Source: Drosophila miranda (Eukaryota; Arthropoda; Insecta; Diptera; Drosophilidae). From it: a stretch of DNA of 64,000 nucleotides. The first letter of the stretch is position 1, and every line of letters begins with the position of its first letter. Below the pieces are notes generated by a model. The model did not search any database. It saw only the letters and a list, made by a program, of their open reading frames with translations, and was not told the origin of the DNA. Below, in pieces: positions 1 through 10,242 of this stretch. A program made the position numbers and the translations under genes. The DNA is taken from NCBI RefSeq assembly GCF_003369915.1, contig NW_022881625.1:1116001-1180000 (forward strand), given 5' to 3'.

Positions 1-410
1 TTGTCGGTATTCCCGCATAGCAAAGTTCCCCTTTCCGCGTCGTAGTAATTCTTAGGCCGACAGGGTCCCGTAAGTACCGTCCGGCGATAGCCTAGGTACT
101 CTCGGCGATACTTGCCGGTATTTCCGCATAGCAAAGTCCCCTTTCCGCGTCGTAGTAATTCTTAGGCCGACAGGGTCCCGTAAGTACCGTCCGGCGATAG
201 CCTAGGTACTCTCGGCGATACTTGTCGGTATTCCCGCATAGCATAGTCCCCCTTTCCGCTTCGTAGTAACTCTCAGGCCGGCGGGGTCCCGTAAGTACTG
301 TCCGGCGCTAGCCTAGGTACTCTCGGCGACACCTGTCGGTATTATCGCATAGTAAAGACCTCCGTATTGATTCTGAGTTCGGTGGGGCCCTGAAGGCGCT
401 ATTCGGCGAT
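1..410. repeat. GC-rich satellite block S, unit 1
   Basis: Direct repeats of 110-111 bp begin at 1, 112 and 222, followed by a diverged monomer ending near 410. Each monomer contains the motifs TTCTTAGGCCGAC, CCGTAAGTACCGTCCGGCGAT and CTCGGCGA in that order, with slight spacing changes. Because 111 is three times 37, frames stay open across monomers, which creates spurious repeated peptides on the - strand. No coding role is inferred. Confidence 0.9.
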
Positions 411-764
411 AACCGGAATGTTCTCGGTGAAACCAACTGCCCCGTCCCACGCTACGATCGCCCCCGTCCGCGGGACTGCGGCCCCGTCCCCCATCGTCGG
501 TCCGAAATACGGAGTCCCGGCAAATTATAAATATTGCTGTAATTTCGACCCTGGAGTAGACTGAGATATGTACCCCAGCCCAGGATCGCCTCCTTACAAA
601 AGTTAAGGTAACACTAGACTTAACATTAACATGTGTTTTCTTTTACAATGGATTGCGTCTTTTCAGTCCGTTCCCGTCCTCGGAGCGGGCTTCATATAAG
701 TGGCGGCGCAAGGCTGATCCTCATATCAGCATCAGCATAGGCCCTGTAGTTGGCTGGGTGCGTA

Positions 765-1018
765 CCGCCGCAACTTTGGCATTTAGCTGAGTACGGTGGA
801 CGAAACCACCGCACTTTACACAGACGAAGCCGCGTTGACAGAAGTTGTTAAACCGCCGCAACTTTGGCATTTAGCTGGGTGCGGTGGACGAAACCACCGC
901 ACTTTACACAGACGAAGCCGCGTTGACAGAAGTTGTTAAACCGCCGCAATTTTCGCACTTAGCTGGGTGCGGTGGACGAAACCACCGCACTTTACACAGG
1001 CGAAGCCGCGTTGACAGT
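765..1018. repeat. H block, unit 1: three 88-bp hairpin repeats
   Basis: Tandem 88-bp repeats, each starting near CCGCCGCAACTTTGGC. Each contains a perfect inverted repeat, GTGCGGTGG / ACGAAA / CCACCGCAC, that would fold into a 9-bp stem with a 6-base loop. The first copy here has one arm change (GTACGGTGG). The third copy differs by TTTTCGCA in place of TTTGGCA and ends in block E. Confidence 0.9.
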
Positions 1019-1742
1019 AGTTGTGTGTGGTTTAAGAAATCTTTGTGTTTTATGATTCTCTTTGTGGTTTGTGATTTGAATATATGTTTAGTGGCGCACA
1101 GAATTTTAATTTACATTGGCGAGAAAGAGGAAATAAAGCTTGTCGGTAGTGGTTGGGAAGGGGAATGTGAATGTGTGTGGGGCGAGTTGGGAAAATGGCT
1201 GCTTGGCTTGGCGTCGGCATTTTAATGTATTCCTTATTGGCGTTAATTAAGAATTTTTAACAGTTCAGTTGGGCGGCAAACAAGTTAAGGGGCTCGTTAG
1301 TCGCCCGACGTGTCACACCGCTTCATCTGCCTCGTCGATCATCTGTAACTGTATCTGTATCTGTACAAAGGAGCCTAGAATTTCTTAGATCTGTGTTCTT
1401 CTACCATCCTCTACATGGATTGGTTCCACATTAATCCTAAAGATGCACAAATTTTATAGCTTGAACAAAAAAAAAAAAACACATACAATAATCGCATATC
1501 ACATATTATGTTTTTTGTGGAGAGGGGGAGGGGGAGGGTTCCAAATACACGGTCCAATGTTTGCACGGGTAATATAATGGAGATTCTCTTGGTAAAGATT
1601 TTATTCGTAATTTATTCGCCCAACTATCGAGAAAGACTCGCGTGTGCCGTACGATACGATCCATTACGATACGATATCGTCTGTGGGCTATATATGTATG
1701 TATATTGATGTGTGCATATGTATGTACAATCCGAAGAGAGGA
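1019..1742. other. Block E: conserved non-coding stretch between H and M
   Basis: About 0.7 kb with no convincing gene. It contains a T/G-rich start, an A13 tract near 1468, a GGGGGAGGGGGAGGG tract near 1525, and a short TACGATACGAT repeat near 1650-1680. At the right end a pyrimidine-rich stretch ending in TTTCCTAG (1769) would make a good + strand splice acceptor. Nearly identical blocks lie in the other units (starting near 6690, 14132, 20039, 31785, 39215, 45648 and 51228). Its origin is not recognised. Confidence 0.6.
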
Positions 1743-1869
1743 TTACTCTTGTTTTGTTCTCTTTCCTAGATGATAATATCGTATCAGTGGTTCTGGAAGG
1801 GGGTGCTTAAACCTACGACGAAAGCTATAATCCAGTGGATGGGTCGGAATAGGTGTCCTGTTCCTCCGC

Positions 1870-2557
1870 TCAGACATAGACCTCTCCTGTCTTGGCCTCG
1901 GGACTGTGTTTGGCGAGGGTTGAGGGAGCACTCGTGGCCGTTGCCGTTGCCGTGGCGCCGCTCTGGGGCAGGGCGATCGTGCCACCGGATGAAGAGTTGT
2001 CCACTGTATCCACTGTGGGGGCTCCTGCCGAACGCACCGAGGAGCGCACTGTGGGGTCCTGCAGGTTGAAGCTCAGACTGAAGCTGTTGTTCCGCGAAAT
2101 GTTGCCGTTGCCGCTGCCGTTCAGGGGCTTCACGGACAGGAGGGCCGTGGTGGTGATGCCGCCGCCGCCGCCCGCACCCGGCCCCACGGTCATGCCGTTG
2201 CTGGAGCCACTGTTGCTGTAGCCGTCCTGCTCCTGGGCCAGGTCCACGATGGACAGGGACGAGGGGAAGCGCTGAATGGAGATCGAGACGGGGATCGTGG
2301 TGATGACGTCATTGGGCTCTTAGCCACTGGCCGTTGTCGTGATGTTCGGCAGCTGGGCGTTCGCCGCGATGGGAAGGATGCTCAGGGTCCCCGTGGGAAT
2401 GGTGTACCCGCCGCCGCTGCTGTTGGCCATCGTGAAGGGAAACGACAGCGTGGTGATGTTCGTGGCAGCGGAGAGGGCTACGGAATCGAGAATCGAAGGG
2501 AGAGAGATTGTGGTTGGAGTATCTGAATCTGCATCTGCGGGAGTATCTGTGCCCGGT
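1870..2557 (-). pseudogene. Second M exon (unidentified host gene), unit 1, with stop
   Basis: About 220 codons with strong GC-ending codon preference, typical of a real fly exon. They encode a low-complexity Ser/Thr/Gly/Asn-rich C-terminal region with conserved pieces such as SLSIVDLAQEQDGYSNSGSS and NISRNNSFSLSFNLQDPTV, ending EAKTGEVYV. A hydrophobic last residue could suit a PDZ-type ligand, but this is speculative. In this unit a TAA (2320-2322) breaks the frame in the middle. I do not recognise the parent gene. The exon lies only about 17 bases 3' of the Mdr65-like donor, too short for a spliceable intron, so the junction is a chimeric breakpoint. Confidence 0.55.
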
Positions 2558-2563
2558 ACTCAC

Positions 2564-2782
2564 TTCTGTGAACTCGCTGTAAATGATGACCACTGCGGGC
2601 AGGGTCAACGCCTTGACGCAGCACATGAGGAACCCAAAGAAGAGCCACGCGATCTCCCCGCAGGTGGAGAAGCGGAAGAGCTGCAGGAAGCCGATCGGCT
2701 GTGTGGGCTCCAGTCCTGCGGCCACCGGCGCCTCATCCAGGGACTTGCCATCGGTTGTCGTCGTGCCAGAAGCCTCGTCCAT
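2564..2782 (-). pseudogene. Mdr65: Mdr65-like P-glycoprotein exon 1 fragment, unit 1
   Basis: The 73 codons from ATG match the N-terminus of insect ABCB (P-glycoprotein) exporters. An acidic, Thr-rich cytosolic start leads to a PIGFLQLFRFST segment and then the first membrane helix (roughly residues 44-68: IAWLFFGFLMCCV, LPAVVIIY). I recognise the fly gene Mdr65 from this block. Codon 73 is followed exactly by GTGAGT, the exon 1 splice donor, in phase 0. Nothing downstream encodes the remaining helices or the nucleotide-binding domains, so this is an amplified first-exon fragment, not a transporter. Residue 73 is Glu here and Ala in the other units. Confidence 0.75.
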
Positions 2783-3132
2783 CTATCGGTACGACGAAGG
2801 ACGGAGGAATAGTGTTACTCGAGCCAAGACCCGCGATTTATTCACAGACACGGACAGAGACAGACGGCACGCAAAGGTTAATTCAATTACTGCCACACTC
2901 TCAGAGGCATGTATCTGTATCTGTGGCTGTGGCAAGGGTGCAGCAGCTACTTTGTATCTTTTGCCATAGTTCTCTCTCATTGACCCGCGGGGTTAACGAG
3001 TAATAGAATCTACCGTTTATTATTGGACATTCCAACGCCAATTTGGAGCGATTCGATTCGATTCCCTTTCAGAGGCCCGTACAGAAATCTGTGTGGCGCC
3101 ATTCGCCCCCTGCCCCCTCTCCTTGTCGTGGG
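2783..3132. promoter_or_regulatory. 5' flank of Mdr65-like exon, shared with gene C upstream region
   Basis: Sequence between the divergent - strand Mdr65-like ATG and + strand gene C. It is conserved in units 1-6. It could hold the original Mdr65 5' UTR or promoter, but I see no convincing TATA box or initiator, so this is placement only. Units 7 and 8 lack most of it because of the M deletion. Confidence 0.25.
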
Positions 3133-3399
3133 ATGGATGATCACCTTTTAATTGATTTTCAACACTTTTTGATCACTCACTCGGACCGCCCAAGCGCGAC
3201 TGCTGGAACACCGTCCGCGGAGCCACCCATTTATGTTGATTCCCCGATGTGGATGCTGGACAGAGTACTCGGGCTTGGGCATGAGTACTCGTGAGTGTAT
3301 CGTATCAATCGCTCGCTTTGGGGTTCACAATTCTAATTGATCTCCGCTTTCCGCTCTTGGGGTAGCTTCCGCCGAAAGAGGCGCTTCAATTTACAATGA
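3133..3399 (+). CDS. Small two-exon gene C, unit 1 (63 codons)
   Basis: A + strand ATG opens a frame of 158 bases to the donor GTGAGT at 3291. A 75-bp intron (3291-3365) has a TCTAATTG branch-like site and a pyrimidine-rich end at GGGGTAG. The frame resumes in phase for SFRRKRRFNLQ and a stop. The well-supported part is the C-terminal segment PPIYVDSPMWMLDRVLGLGHEYSFRRKRRF, since both exons stay open and in phase across the intron. In this copy 39 bases (13 codons) of the unit 3 reading are missing in frame. The 5' structure is uncertain: the apparent ATG exon may be intron in the parent gene. The family is not recognised. Confidence 0.45.
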
Positions 3400-3494
3400 G
3401 AGCAAAAGAGACATTCTGTAGAGGGTTTTTCTTTTCTTTGCTTTTCTTTTCTTTATTCTTTTTCTATCATTTGGAGGGTGGAAGGTGCAACAAT

Positions 3495-3975
3495 CTAAAA
3501 CGGAGGCAGACTCTTGAGCCTCCTGCTGGTGCGCAGCACGAATGGTGGCGGCTGATTTGTACCGGCATTTCCTCCAGCGGGAACGACTTCGGGAGCAGCT
3601 ACGGGAGCGACTGCGGGAGCGACTCCGACCGACTCGCCTTCATCGTCCGAGCCCCCGAGCATTACGCTGTCCAAAGTAGTGCGGGACGCCCGCAGTGTCA
3701 TCATGTGCCGGGTGCTGCGTTCGCCCAAGGTGTTGCGCACCTTCAGGCAGATCTTCTGCGACAGGGTTGTTTTTTTTCGCCCGTACCCAGGGCGAGGACG
3801 CGGCGCTGGCACTCGCCGAATGCCACGGCATGGCTGCTGGTGGGCCCGTCGTCCTCATTGCCGGGCCGTTCAAAAATCGTCTCGGGACCGGTGGGCCTCG
3901 ACTTTGCGATGGTCTGCGATGGCGCCTGAGAACCGGTGGTCGGCGTCAGGCTGGGCTGCTTGGCCAGGCCAAGGG
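3495..3975 (-). pseudogene. Gene B, unit 1 (3' half only, frameshifted)
   Basis: Only the C-terminal half remains; the 5' part including exon 1 is deleted at about 3975. A run of eight T (on +) rather than nine puts the upstream and downstream parts in different frames. The conserved C-terminal part reads LKVRNTLGERSTRHMMTLRA, an acidic DDEGES patch, an Ala/Pro/Val stretch and a basic TSRRLKSLPPF end. Confidence 0.45.
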
Positions 3976-4526
3976 AAAAGAGAGGGACAAAATATTCGGC
4001 ACTTTGACGGAGGGACTAAACCTCAGACACGTCTCGACTCCACAACGTTCACGACACGACTTTCCATTTGCAAGTGTGTGTGTGTGTGTGGTGTGAGTCA
4101 AGAAAGTGAAGTGGGGCCACGCTCAAAAGTATGCTGTCTCTTCTTTGTAATTCTCCCTAACTTAAAATTTGATTTGCAATCCCCTGTGAGTTCGTCAACT
4201 TGATGTTTTGTTGGCTGTAATGCGGTATGTGGTCTTCATTCCCCTCTACTACCCTTGCCGCCTGCTGAGGGCAGACGACTAGGAATGTAGCATGTACATG
4301 TGGGCGGGCAGTTTATAGGGGCTTAGTTGTTTTATGCGAAGACTAGCATTTTTGGCTCAATTTAGGCCGTAGTGGTGGTGTGGCGGCAACTGATGCTGAT
4401 TTGAAAGTCGATTTGAAACCGATAATCAATTGTCAGCACCGTTGCCGCCGAAGATTTATCACAGATTGTAATAATTTTGTAGTGGGGTGTCGGAGAACCG
4501 CACTAATTACGAAAATAACAATGGGT

Positions 4527-4546
4527 GGGGGGGGGGGGGGGGGGGG
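4527..4546 (+). repeat. Poly-G tract, G20 (unit 1)
   Basis: An uninterrupted run of 20 G preceded by GGGT. It precedes GAAGAAGGGGTTAA, the start of block R. Confidence 0.9.
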
Positions 4547-5730
4547 AAGAAGGGGTTAAAGAAATGAGATCGAAAATTCAGAAAGTGCAGTGTTGCAACA
4601 CGTAGTCAATTGAGGAATAGATAAAGAGAAAAGGTAAACAATGCAGGTGCTTTGCGTGGAAAATAAGAGGAAATATACTAAATAAAAAGAGACAAGCACT
4701 TGCAGAAATAACAATACAGATAAGTAGTAGACTGGAGTGAAGACGACGGAAAAACAGGTAATAAAAGAGATACTACACTGGAACAAAGACGAGACAAAAC
4801 AGGTACAATTGATTTACGTTTACAATATTACAATAAACATAACAATTTAAAATAATGTCTATATCTTTTTCTATAATTACAGGGAAGACAAGAAACAGCG
4901 GAGCATCGGCCGGCATAGCAAAACACAATGCTTGTAAAGACATTGCGTTGCATACCGGGCGACCCCGTCGTCCCCCCTGGTCATCGAAATTGGCGTCGTC
5001 AGACGTAGGTGCAATTAGCACCTCGTCGTCGTTGTGGCTGTGGCTGCCCTCTTGGAGAACCAGTGGCACTGGTCCGGCCACCAGATGGGAGCCAGGAGTA
5101 GACGGCACACATATTACTGTGGCGACACGGGTCCGGCCGCCAAAGTGAAATGGATGTGAGTGTGTGTGTGCGTCGGCAATTGTGGCCCTAATGTAGAGCG
5201 AGTGGCACTGGTCCGGCCACCAACTAAGGACGATGGCGGACACGACACACATAACTCGAACGGCACAGGTCCGGCCGCCCAAGTGTAATGGATGTTTGTG
5301 TGTGTGTGTCTGAATGGCTGGCGGTAAGTATTTTGAGAACCCTTTTTAATCGTATGTGTGGCTGATGGATTTTTCCTTTTCCAGGACCATAGGGCACTCT
5401 GAATGCCATGGCACTGGATCCGGCCACCAACTAAGGACGATGGCGGACACGACACACATAACTCGAACGGCACAGGTCCGGCCGCCCAAGTGTAATGGGT
5501 GTTTGTGTGTGTGTGTCTGTTTTTGGCTATTCTAGCAATCACCAACGCACTGAATTCGATTTGAATTTGTCAGGCCGTATGATTTTGCAAGTGTGTATGG
5601 CAGCATTTTTATTCGTTTATGTTTTATTTAATGGCTTTGATGGCGGCAGCGTCCGTTGTTCATTTTTGTTGTGGCATGCGAGTGATATGCATACCTGCCC
5701 CGTATGATAAAGATTTTCGCCGTAATGTTT
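4547..5730 (+). ncRNA. Block R, unit 1: candidate spliced non-coding transcript
   Basis: About 1.2 kb with two intron-like segments on the + strand. One is 80 bp (4803-4882, AACAG|GTACAATT to TATAATTACAG) and one 61 bp (5324-5384, GGCG|GTAAGTATT to TTTTCCTTTTCCAG). Between and after them, three diverged copies of a ~105-bp motif with CTGGTCCGGCCACCA and GGTCCGGCCGCC lie near 5060-5170, 5208-5312 and 5410-5520. Frames across them on either strand depend on GT-repeat stretches and are not convincing proteins. Transcription is inferred from the splice signals alone. Confidence 0.35.
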
Positions 5731-6080
5731 AGCCCGATAGTGTCCCGTGAGTGCTATCCGGCGATTGCCTAAGCGCTCTCGGCGATACGACTTCCGCATA
5801 GCAAAGTCCCCTTTCCGCGTCGTAGTAATTCTTAGGCCGACAGGGTCCCGTAAGTACCGTCCGGCGATAGCCTAGGTACTCTCGGCGATACTTGTCGGTA
5901 TTCCCGCATAGCATAGTCCCCCTTTCCGCTTCGTAGTAACTCTCAGGCCGGCGGGGTCCCGTAAGTACTGTCCGGCGATAGTCTAGGTACTCTCGGCGAC
6001 ACCTGTCGGTATTATCGCATAGTAAAGACCTCCGTATTGATTCTGAGTTCGGTGGGGCCCTGAAGGCGCTATTCGGCGAT
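5731..6080. repeat. Satellite block S, unit 2
   Basis: About three monomers. The first is a shortened type that joins directly to a CGCATAGC-type monomer near 5786, so the type-2 monomers (about 92 bp, with GACCCCCGTAGTAATTC) seen in other units are missing. Confidence 0.85.
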
Positions 6081-6432
6081 AACCGGAGTGTTCTCGGTGA
6101 AACCAACTGCCCCGTCCCACGCTACGATCGCCCCCGTCCGCGGGACTGCGGCCCGGCCCCCATCGTCGGTCCGAAATACGGAGTCCCGGCAAATTATAAA
6201 TATTGCTGTAATTTCGACCCTGGAGTAGACTGAGATATGTACCCCAGCCCAGGATCGCTTCCTTACAAAAGTTAAGGTAACACTAGACTTAACATTAACA
6301 TGTGTTTTCTTTTACAATGGATTGCGTCTTTTCAGTCCGTTCCCGTCCTCGGAGCGGGCTTCATATAAGTGGCGGCGCAAGGCTGATCCTCATATCAGCA
6401 TCAGCATAGGCCCTGTAGTTGGCTGGGTGCGT

Positions 6433-6689
6433 ACCGCCGCAACTTTGGCATTTAGCTGGGTGCGGTGGACGAAACCACCGCACTTTACACAGACGAAGCC
6501 GCGTTGACAGAAGTTGTTAAACCGCCGCAACTTTGGCATTTAGCTGGGTGCGGTGGACGAAACCACCGCACTTTACACAGACGAATCCGCGTTGACGGAA
6601 GTTGTTAAACCGCCGCAATTTTCGCATTTAGCTGGGTGCGGTGGACGAAACCACCGCACTTTACACAGGCGAAGCCGCGTTGACAGTAG
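6433..6689. repeat. H block, unit 2: three hairpin repeats
   Basis: Three 88-bp repeats with all three hairpins perfect. Confidence 0.85.
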
Positions 6690-7417
6690 TTGTGTGTGGT
6701 TTAAGAAATCTTTGTGTTTTATGATTCTCTTTGTGGTTTGTGATTTGAATATATGTTTAGTGGCGCACAGAATTTAAATTTACTTTGGCGAGAAAGAGGA
6801 AATAAAGCTTGTCGGTAGTGGTTGGGAAGGGGAATGTGAATGTGTGTGGGGCGAGTTGGGAAAATGGCTGCTTGGCTTGGCGTCGGCATTTTAATGTATT
6901 CCTTATTGGCGTTAATTAAGAATTTTTAACAGTTTAGTTGGGCGGCAAACAAGTTAAGGGGCTCGTTAGTCGCCCGACGTGTCACACCGCTTCATCTGCC
7001 TCGTCGATCATCTGTAACTGTATCTGTATCTGTACAAAGGAGACTAGAATTTCTTAGATCTGTGTTCTTCTACCATCCTATACATGGATTGGTTCCACAT
7101 TAATCCTAAAGATGCACAAATTTTATAGCTTGAACAAAAAAAAAAAAAACACATACAATAATCGCATATCACATGTTATGTTTTTTGTGGAGAGGGGGAG
7201 GGGGAGGGTTCCAAAGTATTTACACGGTCCAATGTTTGCACGGGTAATATAATGGAGATTCTCTTGGTAAAGATTTTATTCGTAATTTATTCGCCCAACT
7301 ATCGAGAAAGACTCGCGTGTGCCGTACGATACGATCCATTACGATACGATATCGTCTGTGGGCTATATATGTATGTATATTGATGTGTGCATATGTATGT
7401 ACAATCCGAAGAGAGGA

Positions 7418-8213
7418 TTACTCTTGTTTTGTTCTCTTTCCTAGATGATAATATCGTATCAGTGGTTCTGGAAGGGGGTGCTTAAACCTACGACGAAAGC
7501 TATAATCCAGTGGATGGGTCGGAATAGGTGTCCTGTTCCTCCGCTCAGACATAGACCTCTCCTGTCTTGGCCTCGGGACTGTGTTTGGCGAGGGTTGAGG
7601 TAGCACTCGTGGCCGTTGCCGTTGCCGTGGCGCCGCTCTGGGGCAGGGCGATCGTGCCACTGTATCCACTGTGGGGGCTCCTGCCGAACGCACCGAGGAG
7701 CGCACTGTGGGGTCCTGCAAGTTGAAGCTCAGACTGAAGCTGTTGTTCCGCGAAATGTTGCCGTTGCCGCTGCTGTTCAGGGGCTTCACGGACAGGAGGG
7801 CCGTGGTGGTGATGCCGCCGCCGCCGCCCGCACCCGGCCTCACGGTCATGCCGTTGCTGGAGCCACTGTTGCTGTAGCCGTCCTGCTCCTGGGCCAGGTC
7901 CACGATGGACAGGGACGAGGGGAAGCGCTGAATGGAGATCGAGACGGGGATCGTGGTGATGACGTCATTGGGCTCGTAGCCACTGGCCGTTGTCGTGATG
8001 TTCGGCAGCTGGGCGTTCGCCGCGATGGGAAGGATGCTCAGGGTCCCCGTGGGAATGGTGTACCCGCCGCCGCTGCTGTTGGCCATCGCGAAGGGAAACG
8101 ACAGCGTGGTGATGTTCGTGGCAGCGGAGAGGGCTACGGAATCGAGAATCGAAGGGAGAGAGATTGTGGTTGGAGTATCTGAATCTGCATCTGCGGGAGT
8201 ATCTGTGCCCGGT
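7418..8213 (-). pseudogene. Second M exon, unit 2, frame-shifted
   Basis: Open from the Mdr-proximal end, but a 19-base deletion near 7658 removes the DNSSSGG segment and shifts the frame. The tail then reads an Arg/Pro-rich sequence ending RTKQE instead of GEVYV. Confidence 0.5.
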
Positions 8214-8219
8214 ACTCAC

Positions 8220-8438
8220 TGCTGTGAACTCGCTGTAAATGATGACCACTGCGGGCAGGGCCAACGCCTTGACGCAGCACATGAGGAACCCAAAGAAGAG
8301 CCACGCGATCTCCCCGCAGGTGGAGAAGCGGAAGAGATGCAGGAAGCCGATCGGCTGTGTGGGCTCCAGTCCTGCGGCCACCGGCGCCTCATCCAGGGAC
8401 TTGCCATCGGTTGTCGTCGTGCCAGAAGCCTCGTCCAT
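8220..8438 (-). pseudogene. Mdr65: Mdr65-like exon 1 fragment, unit 2
   Basis: Seventy-three open codons ending at a GTGAGT donor (8214-8219 on the + strand as ACTCAC). It differs from unit 1 at a few residues (Gln to His before LFRF, Thr to Ala before LPAVV, final Glu to Ala). Confidence 0.75.
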
Positions 8439-8788
8439 CTATCGGTACGACGAAGGACGGAGGAATAGTTTTACTCCAGCCAAGACCCGCGATTTATTCA
8501 CAGACCCGGACAGAGACAGACGGCACGCAAAGGTTAATTCAATTACTGCCACACTCTCAGAGGCATGTATCTGTATCTGTGGCTGTGGCAAGGGTACAGC
8601 AGCTTCTTTGTATCTTTTGCCATAGTTCTCTCTCATTGACCCGCGGGGCTAACGAGTAATAGAATCTACCGTTTATTATTGGACATTCCAACGCCAATTT
8701 GGAGCGATTCGATTCGATGCCCTTTCAGAGGCCCGTACAGAAATCTGTGTGGCGCCATTCGCCCCCTGCCCCCTCTCCTTGTCGTGGG

Positions 8789-9101
8789 ATGGATGATCAC
8801 CTTTTAATTGATTTTCAACACTTTGATCCTTCAGATACTGTATCTATGCACTGATTTCTGCAGAAGATCCGTTACTGCTCACTCGGACCGCCCAAGCGCG
8901 ACTGCTGGAACACCGTCCGCGGAGCCACCCATTTATGTTGATTCCCCGATGTGGATGCTGGACAGAGTACTCGGGCTTGGGCATGAGTACTCGTGAGTGT
9001 ATCGTATCAATCGCTCGCTTTGGGGTTCACAATTCTAATTGATCTCCGCTTTCCGCTCTTGGGGTAGGTTCCGCCGAAAGAGGCGCTTCAATTTACAATG
9101 A
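8789..9101 (+). pseudogene. Gene C, unit 2
   Basis: The intron (8993-9067) and last exons are intact, but a seven-base difference near 8836 breaks the frame upstream with TGA. If the real exon begins at the AG just before ATACTG, the remaining frame is still open. Confidence 0.4.
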
Positions 9102-9195
9102 GAGCAAAAGAGACATTCTGTAGAGGGTTTTTCTTTTCTTTGCTTTTCTTTTCTTTATTCTTTTTCTTTCATTTGGAGGTGGAAGGTGCAACAAT

Positions 9196-9899
9196 CTAAA
9201 ACGGAGGCAGACTCTTGAGCCTCCTGCTGGTGCGCAGCACGAATGGTGCCGGCTGATTTGTACCGGCATTTCCTCCAGCGGGAACGACTTCGGGAGCAGC
9301 TACGGGAGCGACTGCGGGAGCGACTCCGACCGACTCGCCTTCATCGTCCGAGCCCCCGAGCATTACGCTGTCCAAAGTAGTGCGGGACGCCCGCAGTGTC
9401 ATCATGTGCCGGGTGCTGCGTTCGCCCAAGGTGTTGCGCACCTTCAGGCAGCTCTTCTGCGACAGGGTTCTTTTTTTTCGCCCGTACCCAGGGCGAGGAC
9501 GCGGCGCTGGCACTCGCCGAATGCCACGGCATGGCTGCTGGTGGGCCCGTCGTCCTCATTGCCGGGCCGTTCGAAAATCGTCTCGAGACCGGTGGGCCTC
9601 GACTTTGCGATGGTCTGCGATGGCGCCTGAGAACCGGTGGTCGGCGTCAGGCTGGGCTTCTTGGCCAGGCGGCTGGGACTAAGACTGGGACTGGCGGCGC
9701 TCTGGCTCTTGCTCTTGCAGGCGCGCGGCGGCATTTGGCACCGAACCATAGTCGCGGTTGCCACAGATCCTGTATCCCCCGGTATACTCCCGGCTGAAAT
9801 GAGACGAAATGAGAAATGAGTTACGACTGTCCGATGGCCGCAGAACCGAGTACTTCCTTTACCTTTAGCTTTGCCTTCAAGTTTTTTCTTTGCAGGCAT
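9196..9899 (-). pseudogene. Gene B, unit 2 (full length but frameshifted)
   Basis: Exon 1 (9863-9899), the 69-bp intron (9794-9862) and exon 2 are all present. The eight-T run near 9474 shifts the frame, ending it in EPCRRRAA at 9444, so the C-terminal third would be lost. Confidence 0.45.
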
Positions 9900-10242
9900 T
9901 TCTCGTATCTTTTTCCGGCTTTTCCGTCTCCTGGGTAAACCTTTCGACTTCTCAAACGAGCAACGAGCAACGAGCTTCTTTGGGTTGAGGGCTCTCAGTG
10001 CTCCACAGGGGAGGGGCTGAGAGGCTGGGGTGTGAGCCGCCAGCAACCAAGCGCGTTGCTTTATTAATATTTGTGGGCAGTATATGTCTTAATTTAATTT
10101 ATGTACATTTTTGTGTTTGTTTTACAATTCAACTTTAAACGACACTCAAACACACACTAGTACATTTGATGGCACATTAATTTACAAACATATAATCTGC
10201 AGCAACGAAACACTTGTAACCTCGACTAGGCCACAGCCAGCA

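Larger units (their letters stand above)
1..5730. repeat. Tandem array unit 1 (short form, left end cut by window)
   Basis: The first of eight units of a long tandem array. Module order on the + strand is S satellite (1-410), a GC-rich spacer (410-600), H hairpin repeats (765-1018), block E (1019-1742), Mdr65-like exon plus second exon on - (1870-2782), small gene C on + (3133-3399), gene B 3' part on - (3495-3975), a mixed spacer (3976-4526), a 20-base poly-G tract (4527-4546) and block R (4547-5730). The 5' half of gene B is deleted here: the junction lies near 3975, where the gene runs straight into spacer sequence that lies beyond the gene in other units. Confidence 0.9.

Noticed and set aside
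884..1225. 113-codon + strand frame starting in the H repeat and running through block E, present in many units
   Set aside because: Its first part is the hairpin repeat read in frame and its length is constant only because the units are near-identical. Unit 2 breaks it with a stop and units 3 and 6 shift its start. No codon bias or family is visible.
2309..2782. Reading the Mdr65-like exon on past codon 73 as a 157-codon protein
   Set aside because: The exon ends precisely at a GTGAGT donor. The following His/Arg-rich residues are an out-of-frame reading of the next exon.
4527..4546. Poly-G tracts as pure sequencing error
   Set aside because: They recur at the same two places in independent units with sharp unique flanks and serve as junctions. 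Their exact lengths may still be unreliable.
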